A stretch of DNA of 64,000 bases from Roseovarius nanhaiticus (GCF_900156535.1 NZ_FTNV01000001.1:806001-870000), one strand, 5' to 3'. Numbered from the stretch's first letter, positions 6,104-15,579 are shown. The notes: generated from the sequence alone by a model not told the origin. Numbers and translations are program-made.

Positions 6104-8545
6104 ATGAGCAACTTCCCCAGCACGGCCCGCGTGGTCATCATCGGCGGCGGCGCGGTGGGCGCCTCCAGCCTCTATCATCTGGCACGCGCGGGCTGGTCCG
6201 ACTGCGTCCTTTTGGAGAAGAACGAGTTGACGGCGGGCAGCACATGGCACGCGGCGGGCAACTGCCCGACCTTCTCGACCTCATGGGCGATCATGAACAT
6301 GCAGCGCTACGGCGCCGAGCTTTATCGTGGCCTCGCCGAAACTGTCGATTATCCGATGAACTACCATGTCACCGGCTCGCTGCGTCTGGGCCATAGTGCG
6401 GAGCGGGTGCAGGAATTCCAGCGCGCCTGCGGCATGGGCCGCTCGCAGGGCATGGACATGCGCATGATGTCGCCGGACGAGGCCAAGGCGATGTATCCCT
6501 TCCTCGAGACGCATGACCTCAAAGGCGTGCTTTATGACCCCAATGATGGCGATATCGACCCCTCGCAGCTGACGCAGGCGCTGGCCAAGGGTGCGCGCGA
6601 TCTGGGCGCCCGGATCGAGCGGTTCTGCCCTGCCACCGGCGTCACACGCGACGGCAGCGAATGGATCGTCCACACTCACAAGGGCGATATCCGCTGCGAA
6701 TACGTGGTGAATGCCGCAGGCTACTACGCACAAACAGTCGGCGAATGGTTCAAGCCCTATGGCGGGCGCACCGTGCCGATGATGGTGATGAGCCATCAAT
6801 ACCTACTGACCGACGAGATCCCCGAGATCGCCGAGCATACCGCCAAGCATGGCAAGCTGCCTTTGCTCCGAGATGTCGATAGCTCCTACTATCTCAGGCA
6901 GGAAAAGACCGGCCTCAACCTCGGCCCCTACGAGCGGAACTGCAAGGCGCATTGGATCACCCCTGACGATCCCTTCCCCGAGGATTTCAGCTTTCAGCTT
7001 TATCCCGACGATCTGGAGCGGCTGGAATGGTATATCGAGGATGCGATGGCGCGCGTGCCTCTCTTGGGCCAAGCGGGCATCAACAAGGTCATCAACGGCC
7101 CCATCCCCTACGCGCCCGATGGCCTGCCGCTGCTCGGCCCGATGCCGGGCGTGCCCAACGCCTTCGAGGCCTGCGTCTTTACCTTCGGGATCGCGCAGGC
7201 GGGCGGCGCGGGAAAGGTGCTGGCCGAGTGGATCACCGAGGGCGGCACCGAATGGGACATGTGGTCCGTCGATCCGCGCCGCTATACCGATTACACCGAC
7301 AATGACTACTGCATCGCCAAGGGGATGGAGGTCTATGGCCACGAATACGCCATGCATTTCCCCTGGCACGAATGGCCCGCAGGCCGGAACAAGAAGCTGG
7401 GGCCGAATGATGCCATCGTGCGCGAGATGGGCGGCGTCATGGGCGCCTATAACGGCTGGGAGCGGGCCAACTGGTTCGCCAAGCCCGGCGATGATCTGAG
7501 CGAGGAGGCCACCCAGACCTGGAACCGCGCCGGCCCGTGGGAGCAGCGCATCCGAGAGGAATGCGAGGCCGTGCGCGACCATTGCGGCGTGCTGGACCTG
7601 CCCGGATTTTCCCGCTTCTGGGTGCGGGGGCAGGGCGCGGATGAATGGCTGCGCGGCTGGGTCACCGGCAGCTTGCCGAAGGTGGGGCGCATGAACCTTG
7701 TCTATGTCGCCGACCATCGCGGGCGCATCCTGACCGAGCTGTCCTGTATCCGGCTGGCCGAGGACAGCTTCGTTCTCATCACCGCCGCCACCGCGCAATG
7801 GCATGATGGCGAGCTAATCCGCGCCGCCGTGCCCGAGGGCGTCACCGTCGAGGAGACGACGACCGAGCGGAGCGCGCTGATCGTCACCGGCCCCGAGAGC
7901 CGCACCATCCTGGCGCCGCTGACCGATGGCGATCTGAGCCTGCCGTGGCTCAGCCACCAGCATTGCACCGTCGCGGGGCGCAAAGCGTTCCTGATCCGCG
8001 TCAGTTTCGCAGGGGAATTGGGCTGGGAAGTGCATGCCGCCAACGAGGACATGCCCGATATCTACCGCGCCATTCTCGACGCGGGCGCCAAGCCCTTCGG
8101 GATGTATGCGCTGAATTCCTTGCGCATCGAGAAGGGATACCGCGCGTGGAAGGGCGATCTGAGCACCGATTATTCGTTGCTGGAAGGCGGGCTCGAGCGC
8201 TTCGTCAAATTCGACAAGCCGCAGGACTTTCCCGGCAAGGCGGCCCTTCTGAGCGAGAAGCAGCGGGGGAGCAAGAAACGTTTCGTTACGCTGACCGTGC
8301 AGGCGGGCGAGGCCGACGCGCCCTACATGTCGACCCTCTGGCATGGCGGCGAGATCGTGGGCGAGACGACGTCAGGCGCTTGGGGGTATCGCGTAAATTC
8401 TTCGGTCGCGCTGGGCATGCTCCGCGCCGATCTGGCCAAGCCGGGCACGGCGCTGGAGGTCGAGATCTATGGCGAGCGTTACCCCGCCACGGTCGAGCCC
8501 GACGCGCCGCTTTGGGACACCCATAACGAGCGGATCCGCGCCTGA
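6104..8545 (+). CDS. GcvT-family FAD-dependent oxidoreductase (dimethylglycine/sarcosine dehydrogenase-like) 1
   Basis: 813 residues. An N-terminal DAO domain begins VVIIGGGAVGASS and carries TAGSTWHAAG, whose His49 is at the position that links FAD covalently in dimethylglycine dehydrogenase. The C-terminal part (about 430-813) is an aminomethyltransferase (GcvT) domain with SLRIEKGYRAWKGDLSTDYS. Enzymes of this build oxidatively remove an N-methyl group and pass it to tetrahydrofolate, or release formaldehyde if folate is absent. After the linking His the sequence reads NCPTFS instead of the usual L-G/I run, so the substrate pocket differs from the second copy at 9910. Start ATG 6104 has GGGAG upstream. 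Exact substrate unknown. Confidence 0.85.
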   Translation: MSNFPSTARVVIIGGGAVGASSLYHLARAGWSDCVLLEKNELTAGSTWHAAGNCPTFSTSWAIMNMQRYGAELYRGLAETVDYPMNYHVTGSLRLGHSAERVQEFQRACGMGRSQGMDMRMMSPDEAKAMYPFLETHDLKGVLYDPNDGDIDPSQLTQALAKGARDLGARIERFCPATGVTRDGSEWIVHTHKGDIRCEYVVNAAGYYAQTVGEWFKPYGGRTVPMMVMSHQYLLTDEIPEIAEHTAKHGKLPLLRDVDSSYYLRQEKTGLNLGPYERNCKAHWITPDDPFPEDFSFQLYPDDLERLEWYIEDAMARVPLLGQAGINKVINGPIPYAPDGLPLLGPMPGVPNAFEACVFTFGIAQAGGAGKVLAEWITEGGTEWDMWSVDPRRYTDYTDNDYCIAKGMEVYGHEYAMHFPWHEWPAGRNKKLGPNDAIVREMGGVMGAYNGWERANWFAKPGDDLSEEATQTWNRAGPWEQRIREECEAVRDHCGVLDLPGFSRFWVRGQGADEWLRGWVTGSLPKVGRMNLVYVADHRGRILTELSCIRLAEDSFVLITAATAQWHDGELIRAAVPEGVTVEETTTERSALIVTGPESRTILAPLTDGDLSLPWLSHQHCTVAGRKAFLIRVSFAGELGWEVHAANEDMPDIYRAILDAGAKPFGMYALNSLRIEKGYRAWKGDLSTDYSLLEGGLERFVKFDKPQDFPGKAALLSEKQRGSKKRFVTLTVQAGEADAPYMSTLWHGGEIVGETTSGAWGYRVNSSVALGMLRADLAKPGTALEVEIYGERYPATVEPDAPLWDTHNERIRA

Positions 8546-9000
8546 TGCTGGACGCGCGCGCAAAACGGCTCATCGGGAATTTCCCACTGGGCTTTGTCGC
8601 CACGGTGACACCTGAGGGGCGGCCAGCGGTCAACTTCAAGGGCACGTTTCTGGTGCTGGACGACGCGTGCATCGGCTTTGGCAACATTCGCTCGCCCGGC
8701 ACTCTGCGCAATCTGACGCACAGCCCCTTTGCCGAGGTGAATTTCATAGACCCTTTCGCGCGCAAGGGCCTGCGCGCGGCAGGTCCCGTGCGCGTTGCGC
8801 AAAAAGACAGCGCCGAATTCGGCGCGCTGATCGGACTGTGGCAGGCCAAATGGGCCGACTTGGCAGCGCGGATATCGGACCTTGTCCTGATCGATATCGA
8901 GGCCACGCATCACATAACGACCCCGCCCTATGACGATGGAATGACCGAGGCCGAAATGGTCGCGGCCTACAAACTCAAATTCGCGGAGATCTACCCATGA
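8545..9000 (+). CDS. Pyridoxamine 5'-phosphate oxidase-fold protein
   Basis: 151 residues of the PPOX split-barrel family, recognised from FPLGFVATVTPEGRPAVNFKG, LRNLTHSPFAEVNFID and a final YKLKFAEIYP. Such proteins usually bind FMN (some F420 or heme) and are oxidoreductases or flavin-binding helpers; there is no evidence for pyridoxamine phosphate as substrate. Its ATG overlaps the TGA of the first dehydrogenase by one base, and its own stop overlaps the next start by four bases, so it is translationally tied to the demethylation genes. Confidence 0.75.
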   Translation: MLDARAKRLIGNFPLGFVATVTPEGRPAVNFKGTFLVLDDACIGFGNIRSPGTLRNLTHSPFAEVNFIDPFARKGLRAAGPVRVAQKDSAEFGALIGLWQAKWADLAARISDLVLIDIEATHHITTPPYDDGMTEAEMVAAYKLKFAEIYP

Positions 9001-9893
9001 GCGATATCATCCTTCTGGACGGCTCAATCGGGCAGGAACTGGTCAAGCGCGCCGGGGACAAGCCAACGCCGCTTTGGTCGACCAGCGTGATGCAGGACCG
9101 TCCGGGGCTCACTGCCGAGGTGCATGGCGCCTATTTTGATGCAGGCGCCACCATTGCCAGCACCAACAGCTACGCGGTCCATCGCGATCGCCTGAGGCGC
9201 GATGGGCTGGAGAGCGATTTCGCCGCGTTGATAGACTGCGCCCTGACCGAGGCCGAAACAGCGCGCAAGGCTCATGACAGCGGCCGCATCGCCGGCACGC
9301 TCGGCCCCTTGGGCGCGTCCTACCGCCCGGATCTGTGCCCGCCGCCCGCCGAGGCCGCGCCGCTTTATGCCGAGATCGCGGGCATGATGCGTGGCCGCGT
9401 CGATATCCTGCTGATCGAAAGCGCAGCATCCGTCGCGCAGGCGACTGGCGCGTTGATGGGGTGCAGGGAGGCGGGCCTGCCCGTGTGGCTGGCGGTGACG
9501 GTGATGGATGACAACGGCAACCGCCTCCGCTCGGGCGAGCGGGTGGACGAGCTGGCCGATGTCATCGCCACCTACAAGCCCGAGGCCGTTCTGATCAACT
9601 GCACCCGCCCCGAGGCAGTGGGCGCGGGGCTGATCCGTCTGCGCGAGTTTGGCCTGCCCTTTGGGGCCTACGCAAATGGGTTCGACCACATCACGGCCGG
9701 TTTTTTGGAGGATTCGCCCACCGTGGATGCCCTCAGCGCCCGGCGCGACCTCACGCCTGAGCTTTATGCAGATTTCGCCATGGGTTGGATCGCCCAAGGT
9801 GCCACCATCGTCGGCGGCTGCTGCGAAGTCGGCCCGGATCACATCGCCGAGCTGGCCGCGCGTTTGCGCTCCGCCGGCCACACCATCGTCTGA
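8997..9893 (+). CDS. Homocysteine S-methyltransferase family protein (betaine-homocysteine methyltransferase-like)
   Basis: 298 residues of the S-methyl_trans barrel. The three zinc-binding cysteines are present: Cys202 in LINCTRP and Cys275/Cys276 in VGGCCEVGP. DGSIGQEL at the N-terminus and TNSYA are also typical. Members move a methyl group to homocysteine from S-methylmethionine, glycine betaine or related donors. Being placed between two dimethylglycine dehydrogenase-type genes, the best guess is the first demethylation of a betaine-like compound to a dimethylated amine plus methionine, which the dehydrogenases would then demethylate further; this is inference. Starts in an ATGA overlap with the PPOX-fold gene. 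Confidence 0.8.
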   Translation: MSDIILLDGSIGQELVKRAGDKPTPLWSTSVMQDRPGLTAEVHGAYFDAGATIASTNSYAVHRDRLRRDGLESDFAALIDCALTEAETARKAHDSGRIAGTLGPLGASYRPDLCPPPAEAAPLYAEIAGMMRGRVDILLIESAASVAQATGALMGCREAGLPVWLAVTVMDDNGNRLRSGERVDELADVIATYKPEAVLINCTRPEAVGAGLIRLREFGLPFGAYANGFDHITAGFLEDSPTVDALSARRDLTPELYADFAMGWIAQGATIVGGCCEVGPDHIAELAARLRSAGHTIV

Positions 9894-9909
9894 CGCAAGG
9901 AGCGACATC

Positions 9910-12396
9910 ATGGATCTGCCAACCAAGGCCCGCGTGGTCATCATCGGCGGCGGCGTCGTCGGCTGCTCGGTCGCCTATCACCTGGCCAAGCTGGGCTGGA
10001 CCGATATCGTCCTGCTCGAGCGCAAGGCGCTGACCAGCGGCACGACATGGCACGCGGCGGGCCTGATCGGGCAGCTGCGCACCTCGAACACGATGACCAA
10101 GCTCGCGCGCTATACCGCCGGTCTCTACACCACGCTCGAGGAGGAAACCGGAGTCGCCACCGGCTTCCGGCAGGTCGGCTCGGTCTCGGCGGCACTGACC
10201 TCCGAGCGGCTGGAGGAGCTTTACCGCGCCGCCGCCATGGCGCGCGCCTTCGACGTGCCCGCCGAAGAGCTGTCGGCCAGCGAGGTCAAGGAGCATTACC
10301 CGCATCTCAATCTGGATGGCGTCACGGGCGGCATCTGGCTGCCCACCGACGGGCAGGCCGATCCGGCAAATATCGCGCTGGCGCTGGCCAAGGGCGCGCG
10401 GCAGGGCGGCGCGCGCGTTCAGGAGCGCGTGCGCGTCACCGGCATCGCCAAAACGGGCCGCCGCGTCACCGGCGTCGATTGGGCCAGTGATGATGGCACC
10501 GCCGAGGGCCATATCGAATGCGACATGATCGTCAACTGCGCCGGGATGTGGGGCCATGAGGTGGGCCGCATGGCGGGCATCAACGTGCCGCTGCACGCCT
10601 GCGAGCATTTCTACATCGTGACCGAACCGATCGAGGGTCTGAGCCAGCTGCCGGTCCTGCGGGTGCCGGACGAGTGCACCTATTACAAGGAGGACGCGGG
10701 CAAGATGCTGGTCGGCGCGTTCGAGCCTCTGGCAAAGCCCTGGGGCATGAACGGCATCCCCGAAAGTTTCGAATTCGACCAGCTGCCCGAGGATTTCGAC
10801 CATTTCGAACCGATCCTCGAGGCCGCGTGCAATCGCCTGCCCATGCTGGCAGAGGCAGGCATCCACACCTTCTTCAACGGGCCGGAATCCTTTACGCCCG
10901 ACGACGCCTATCACCTCGGCCTCGCGCCGCAGATGGACAATGTCTGGGTCGCGGCGGGCTTCAACTCGATCGGCATCCAGTCGGCGGGCGGTGCGGGCCA
11001 TGCGCTGAGCCAGTGGATGGATAGCGGCGAAAAGCCCTTCGATCTGGGCGGCGTCGATATCGGGCGGATGCAGCCCTTCCAAGGCAACAAGACCTATCTG
11101 TTCGAGCGCAGCAAGGAAACGCTGGGCCTGCTCTATGCCGATCATTTTCCGCATCGCCAGAAAGCCACTGCGCGCGGTATTCGCCGCACGCCATTCCATC
11201 ACCAGCTGCTGAATGAGGGCGCCGTGATGGGCGAGGCGGCAGGATGGGAGCGCGCCAACTGGTTCGCGCGCGCGGGGCAGGAGCGCGAGTATCGCTATAG
11301 CTGGAAGCGGCAGAACTGGTTCGACAATTCCGCCGCCGAGCACCGCGCCATCCGCGAGAATGTGGGCATGTATGACATGTCCAGCTTCGGCAAGCTGCGC
11401 GTCGAAGGGCCGGATGCCGAGGCGTTCCTCAACCATGTCGGCGGCGGTGATTTCAGCGTCCCGGTGGGGCGCATCGTCTATACGCAATTCCTGAATTCCA
11501 AGGGCGGGATCGAGGCGGATGTGACTGTCACGCGCCTGTCCGAGACGGCCTATCTGGTCGTCACGCCGGGCGCGACACGGTTGGCGGATCAGACATGGAT
11601 GGAGCGGCACAAGGGCGCGCATAACGTCGTCATCACCGATGTGACGGCGGGCGAGGGCGTGCTGGCGGTGATGGGTCCGAATGCGCGCAAGGTCTTGCAG
11701 GCGGTGTCGCCCAATGATTTCTCGAACGCCGCAAACCCCTTCGGCACCGCGCAGGAGATCGAGCTTGGCATGGGCCTCGCCCGCGCGCACCGCGTGTCCT
11801 ACGTGGGCGAGCTGGGCTGGGAGGTCTATGTCAGCGCCGATATGGCCGGGCATGCCTTCGAGGTGCTGCGCGAGGCGGGGCAGGCCCATGGCCTGACGCT
11901 CTGCGGGATGCACGCCATGGACAGTTGCCGGATCGAAAAGGGCTTTCGCCATTTCGGCCATGACATCACCAGCGAGGATCACGTGCTGGAGGCCGGGCTG
12001 GGTTTTGCGGTCAAGACGGCCAAACCTGATTTCATCGGGCGCGATGCGGTGCTGCGCAAGAAGGACGAGGGGCTGGCATGCCGCATGCTGCAATTCCGCC
12101 TGACCGACCCCGAGCCGCTGCTTTACCACAACGAGCCGATCCTGCGGGATGGCGAGATCGTCGGCTATGTCAGCTCCGGCAATTACGGCCACCACTTGGG
12201 CGGCGCCATCGGCATGGGCTATGTGCCCTGCAAGGGCGAGAGCGCAGAGGAGGTGCTGGCCTCCAGCTACGAGATCGACGTGGCGGGTAGCCGCGTCAAG
12301 GCCGAAGCCAGCCTGCGGCCCATGTATGACCCCAAGAGCACGCGGGTGCGTGCGGAAGGCGTCGCCTCGGACGGCCTCAGGGAATCAGCCGCTTGA
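9910..12396 (+). CDS. GcvT-family FAD-dependent oxidoreductase (dimethylglycine/sarcosine dehydrogenase-like) 2
   Basis: 828 residues, same architecture as the gene at 6104: N-terminal VVIIGGGVVGCSVAYHLAKL, TSGTTWHAAGL with His48 as the probable FAD-linking residue, a middle FAO domain (FNGPESFTPDD, AAGFNSIGIQSAGGAG) and a C-terminal GcvT domain with MHAMDSCRIEKGFRHFG and SGNYGHHLGGAIGMGYV. This copy is closer in motif to classical dimethylglycine dehydrogenase. Start ATG 9910 has AAGGAG eight bases upstream; a longer open frame from 9649 runs through the methyltransferase gene and is not used. Its last 20 bases overlap the convergent enoyl-CoA hydratase gene. Confidence 0.88.
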   Translation: MDLPTKARVVIIGGGVVGCSVAYHLAKLGWTDIVLLERKALTSGTTWHAAGLIGQLRTSNTMTKLARYTAGLYTTLEEETGVATGFRQVGSVSAALTSERLEELYRAAAMARAFDVPAEELSASEVKEHYPHLNLDGVTGGIWLPTDGQADPANIALALAKGARQGGARVQERVRVTGIAKTGRRVTGVDWASDDGTAEGHIECDMIVNCAGMWGHEVGRMAGINVPLHACEHFYIVTEPIEGLSQLPVLRVPDECTYYKEDAGKMLVGAFEPLAKPWGMNGIPESFEFDQLPEDFDHFEPILEAACNRLPMLAEAGIHTFFNGPESFTPDDAYHLGLAPQMDNVWVAAGFNSIGIQSAGGAGHALSQWMDSGEKPFDLGGVDIGRMQPFQGNKTYLFERSKETLGLLYADHFPHRQKATARGIRRTPFHHQLLNEGAVMGEAAGWERANWFARAGQEREYRYSWKRQNWFDNSAAEHRAIRENVGMYDMSSFGKLRVEGPDAEAFLNHVGGGDFSVPVGRIVYTQFLNSKGGIEADVTVTRLSETAYLVVTPGATRLADQTWMERHKGAHNVVITDVTAGEGVLAVMGPNARKVLQAVSPNDFSNAANPFGTAQEIELGMGLARAHRVSYVGELGWEVYVSADMAGHAFEVLREAGQAHGLTLCGMHAMDSCRIEKGFRHFGHDITSEDHVLEAGLGFAVKTAKPDFIGRDAVLRKKDEGLACRMLQFRLTDPEPLLYHNEPILRDGEIVGYVSSGNYGHHLGGAIGMGYVPCKGESAEEVLASSYEIDVAGSRVKAEASLRPMYDPKSTRVRAEGVASDGLRESAA

Positions 12397-12994
12397 TCGC
12401 AGCAACATGTGCGGGGCTTGCCCCCAGCGCATGATCCGCCAAATCCATTGCGGCGCCGGTCAAATCCTCTGGCGCCGCAATACGATCATAGAGACCCCAG
12501 TCGAGCGCGCTCTGCGCGTCCACCCGCTCGCCCGCCAGAAGGACACGGCGCGCGCGTGCCGGGCCGACAAGCGCGGCGAGGCGCGCGGGATCCGAGGGTT
12601 GCGGCAGGAACCCGCGCTGCATCACCGGGTAGAAGATCTGCGCCGTGGGAACGGCCACGCGAAAATCGCAGGCCAGCACCATGCCGATCGCGCCGCCCGC
12701 AACCGTGCCGTTCAGCGCCGCGATGCTGAGGCAGGGCAGGGCTGTGATGGCGCTGCTCAGTCGCTCCCAAACGGGCGACGTGGCCAGCCCGCCCTGCATC
12801 GCGCCCAGATCGGCGCCAGCCGAGAAAACCTTGCCGACGCCGGTCAATATCAAAAGCCGAGCGCCGTCGCCGCCGCCTGCCGCTTCGGCGATCTCGGCCA
12901 GCCGCGTCAGCATTTCTTCGGTCAGTGCGCCCGCCTTGTCCGCACGGTCGATGGTGGCGGTCCAGATGCCCTCATCGCGCTCCAGTGCTATCAT
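12377..12994 (-). CDS. Enoyl-CoA hydratase/isomerase family protein
   Basis: 205 residues with the crotonase core: FSAGADLGAM (first oxyanion-hole segment), LNGTVAGGAIGMVLACDFRVA (second oxyanion hole) and a C-terminal helical trimerisation region. It is shorter than typical FadB-like hydratases (about 260). The usual acidic catalytic position falls in the region QRGFLPQPSD, where the canonical Glu pair is not evident, so hydratase activity should not be assumed; other crotonase chemistries are possible. Its start overlaps the SDR stop by four bases, so both are one unit. Confidence 0.75.
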   Translation of the reverse strand: MIALERDEGIWTATIDRADKAGALTEEMLTRLAEIAEAAGGGDGARLLILTGVGKVFSAGADLGAMQGGLATSPVWERLSSAITALPCLSIAALNGTVAGGAIGMVLACDFRVAVPTAQIFYPVMQRGFLPQPSDPARLAALVGPARARRVLLAGERVDAQSALDWGLYDRIAAPEDLTGAAMDLADHALGASPAHVAAIKRLIP

Positions 12995-13764
12995 GCGCTC
13001 TGCCCCAGACCGATGGTCGCGCGGATGGCGGTATCGCGCAGCGAGATTTCCTGTCCCAGATATGCGTCAGCCCCGGCACCGCACATCCACAGAAGCGCGC
13101 GGGCGGGCCAGTCCGCCGGAATATGCGTCTCCCAGTCCAGCTGGCTGACCGGATTGACGCCGCTTGCCTTGATGTCGCGCTGCATCTGCGTGGCGACCGT
13201 GCCGGGCGACAGGCCCATGACCCGCAGCCCGCGCGCCGCGCTTTCGTGATGGGCCGCGGCGGTCAGCATCGCCGCGCCCGCCTTGGAGGCGCAATAGCCG
13301 CTCCAGCCCTCCATCGGGTTGTGCGCGGCGCCCGAGGACACGGTCAGGATCGTGCCGCCGCCCGCGCGCTTCATGCCGGGCATGGCGGCGCGCATCCCGT
13401 GAAAAACGCCCTTGAGGTTGATGTCGATGGCGCGGCCCCATGCCTCGGGGTCGGCGGCGTCCATCATCGCGATGGGCTCGATCACGCCCGCATTGCCGAT
13501 CAGCACGTCAAGCTTGCCGAAGCGCTCTTCGGCCAGCGCGACGGCGGCGGCGACATCCGCGTATTGCGCAACGTCACCGGTGATCGTCTCGGCGCCCAGA
13601 GGTGCGGCCACGTCACGCAGTGCATCCGCGGAGCGGGCCATCAGCACCAGATGCGCGCCTGCCTCGGCAAAGACGCGTGCGGCCTCGGCGCCGATGCCAC
13701 GGCTGGCGCCGGTGATGAGGACCGATTTTCCGGTCATGTCGGGCGTGGCGCTGGAATGTGTCAT
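12991..13764 (-). CDS. Short-chain dehydrogenase/reductase (SDR)
   Basis: 257 residues of classical SDR type: cofactor motif TGASRGIG (near residue 18), NAGVIEP, the serine in VSSGAAH and catalytic YCASKAG. Arg in the TGxSRG region and the ARS segment after the second strand suggest NADP preference. Start ATG 13764 follows GGAG. It leads a two-gene unit with the enoyl-CoA hydratase-like gene, which could handle a hydroxyacyl or cyclic keto intermediate; no substrate can be read off. Confidence 0.85.
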   Translation of the reverse strand: MTHSSATPDMTGKSVLITGASRGIGAEAARVFAEAGAHLVLMARSADALRDVAAPLGAETITGDVAQYADVAAAVALAEERFGKLDVLIGNAGVIEPIAMMDAADPEAWGRAIDINLKGVFHGMRAAMPGMKRAGGGTILTVSSGAAHNPMEGWSGYCASKAGAAMLTAAAHHESAARGLRVMGLSPGTVATQMQRDIKASGVNPVSQLDWETHIPADWPARALLWMCGAGADAYLGQEISLRDTAIRATIGLGQSA

Positions 13765-13935
13765 CGGGGTCTCCTTCGGGTGTCGCGGCGCCGATTGCGC
13801 CCTTTGCATCATTGCCTAGCGCCCCGCCTGCGCCGGGTCCAGAGGCAGGTGGCCGCCCGCGCCGACGGCGCATCTTGACGCTGGCCTCCGTTCCCCCGAA
13901 GCTATGGGCTGATTTTCCGGAATATGAGGTCCGAC

Positions 13936-15453
13936 ATGAATTCCACTGGCATGCACAAGGGCGCGCGCGGCGCTGGCGCCGTGATGACGGCGCTGATCCT
14001 GGGCGCCGGCAGTGCCGCAGCCGATATCGCCCCTGCGGATGTCTGGGCCGATTGGCAGGACTACCTGCGCGGTTTTGGCTTTGAGGTCAGCGCGACCGAG
14101 ACCGAGACTGCCGATGCGCTGGAGTTGACCGACCTCACCCTGACCCAGACCCTGCCCGATGGCGCCGGAACCACGGTGTTTACGATCCCGCAGATTACGA
14201 TGCAGGACAATGGCGACGGCACAGTGGGCATTGCCTATCCCGAGGATCTGCCCATCCGGATCGAACAATCCGGCCCCGAAACGGTGACTGTCGACATGCG
14301 CTACCTGACAGACAACATGGTCAGCAACGTGTCGGGCGACGCCGCGCGCATGGTCTATGATTACACGGCCGACGGCATCGGCATTCGCATCGACAGCGTC
14401 GCCGCCGATGGCGAAACGATGGATCTGGGCGATATCGCATTCGACATCGAGGCCGTCGAGGGCCGCACCGTGATGGAGCTGGACGGCGGACGGATTGCCA
14501 ATCAGGTGGTCAAATCCGGTCCCGCCACCTACCGCCTCACCATGTCGGATCCCGAAGGCGGCGATCTGGACATGAATGGCCGGTTCGACACGCTCGAGAT
14601 GTCTGCAATGCTGAACATGCCCGAGGGCGTGGATGGCGCTGACATGACCGCGGCACTCGCGCAGGGCTTCTCGGTGGAGGGGACCTACGCTTTCGGGCCC
14701 GGCGCCAGCGCATTCGAAATCAAAGAGGAGGGCACCACGACCAGCGGCAGCACCAGCAGCCGGGGCGGCAAGCTGAGCGTCGCGATGGACGCGGATGGCC
14801 TCGCCTACGGCGCCATGTCGGAGGGCCTCGTGGCCCAGATCACCACGCCGCAACTGCCCGTCCCGCTGTCGATGGAGATGGAGGAGGCCGTGTTCGATCT
14901 GGCCTTTCCGGTGGCCAAGGCAGAGGCACCCCAGGATTTCGGCCTGAACCTGCTGCTGGGCGGTGTCAGCCTGGGTGACACAGCCTGGGCGCTGCTCGAT
15001 GCCAATGGCGTGTTGCCGCGGGATCCGGCGACGATCGCACTGGACCTGGAGGGCGCGGCGACGATCCTGGCCGATATCATGGATCCCAGCGAAATGATGC
15101 GTGTCGAGATGGGGGATGAGGCCCCGGCCGAGTTGAACGCGATGACGCTGAACCGCCTGTTGGTCAGCCTTGCGGGCGCCGAGCTGACCGGCATGGGCGA
15201 TCTGACGTTCGATGAGGGGGTCGAAAACGGCTTTGGCGGCGCGGTCGGCACCGCGTCTTTCAAGCTGACAGGCGCCAATACGTTGCTCGATCGTCTGATC
15301 TCGCTGGGTCTGATCGACCAGTCGCAGGCCATGATGGCGCGGATGACCCTGGGCTCGGCCGCTGTGCCGGGCGAGGGCGAGGATACGCTTGTCTCGGAAA
15401 TCGAGCTGACGCCAGAGGGCGGTATCATCGCCAACGGGCAGCGCCTGCGCTAG
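13936..15453 (+). CDS. DUF2125 domain-containing exported protein
   Basis: 505 residues. Starts MNSTGMHKGARGAGAVMTAL with a signal peptide ending near SAAADI, then a long beta-rich, acidic, alanine/methionine-rich region without cysteines or catalytic signatures; a low-complexity TTTSGSTSS segment lies about residue 270. I recognise the layout as the DUF2125 family of alphaproteobacteria, whose function is unknown; its repeated amphipathic beta pattern suggests a periplasmic or outer-membrane-associated role. ATG 13936 is preferred to ATG 13924 because GAGG sits six bases before it. It is divergent from the SDR gene and ends at a strong terminator. Confidence 0.75.
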   Translation: MNSTGMHKGARGAGAVMTALILGAGSAAADIAPADVWADWQDYLRGFGFEVSATETETADALELTDLTLTQTLPDGAGTTVFTIPQITMQDNGDGTVGIAYPEDLPIRIEQSGPETVTVDMRYLTDNMVSNVSGDAARMVYDYTADGIGIRIDSVAADGETMDLGDIAFDIEAVEGRTVMELDGGRIANQVVKSGPATYRLTMSDPEGGDLDMNGRFDTLEMSAMLNMPEGVDGADMTAALAQGFSVEGTYAFGPGASAFEIKEEGTTTSGSTSSRGGKLSVAMDADGLAYGAMSEGLVAQITTPQLPVPLSMEMEEAVFDLAFPVAKAEAPQDFGLNLLLGGVSLGDTAWALLDANGVLPRDPATIALDLEGAATILADIMDPSEMMRVEMGDEAPAELNAMTLNRLLVSLAGAELTGMGDLTFDEGVENGFGGAVGTASFKLTGANTLLDRLISLGLIDQSQAMMARMTLGSAAVPGEGEDTLVSEIELTPEGGIIANGQRLR

Positions 15454-15476
15454 GCGGCGGGTAGCGCGAGGCAAGG

Positions 15477-15514
15477 CCGGGCCGGGGGGCAGCCTCCGGC
15501 CCGGTTTCGTTTTC
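15477..15514 (+). terminator. Rho-independent terminator after the DUF2125 gene
   Basis: CCGGGCCGG (15477-15485) pairs perfectly with CCGGCCCGG (15496-15504) and is followed by TTTCGTTTTC. It lies 24 bases after the DUF2125 stop and before the PmbA start. Confidence 0.8.
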
Positions 15515-15579
15515 GGATGCACCCTTGTGCAAAGGCGGCCGCCGGACTACCTCCAAGGCGATTTGGAAAGGCTATCAAC

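Noticed and set aside
9649..9909. Upstream extension of the second dehydrogenase frame
   Set aside because: It overlaps the methyltransferase gene in another frame; AAGGAG and the FAD motif place the start at 9910.
9751..12195. 814-codon minus-strand frame opposite the second dehydrogenase
   Set aside because: Antisense shadow; the composition is typical of reversed third-position GC frames.
13816..15522. 568-codon minus-strand frame opposite the DUF2125 gene
   Set aside because: Shadow of a GC-rich coding strand; His/Arg/Gly-rich translation with no domain, while the plus strand has a signal peptide and a terminator.
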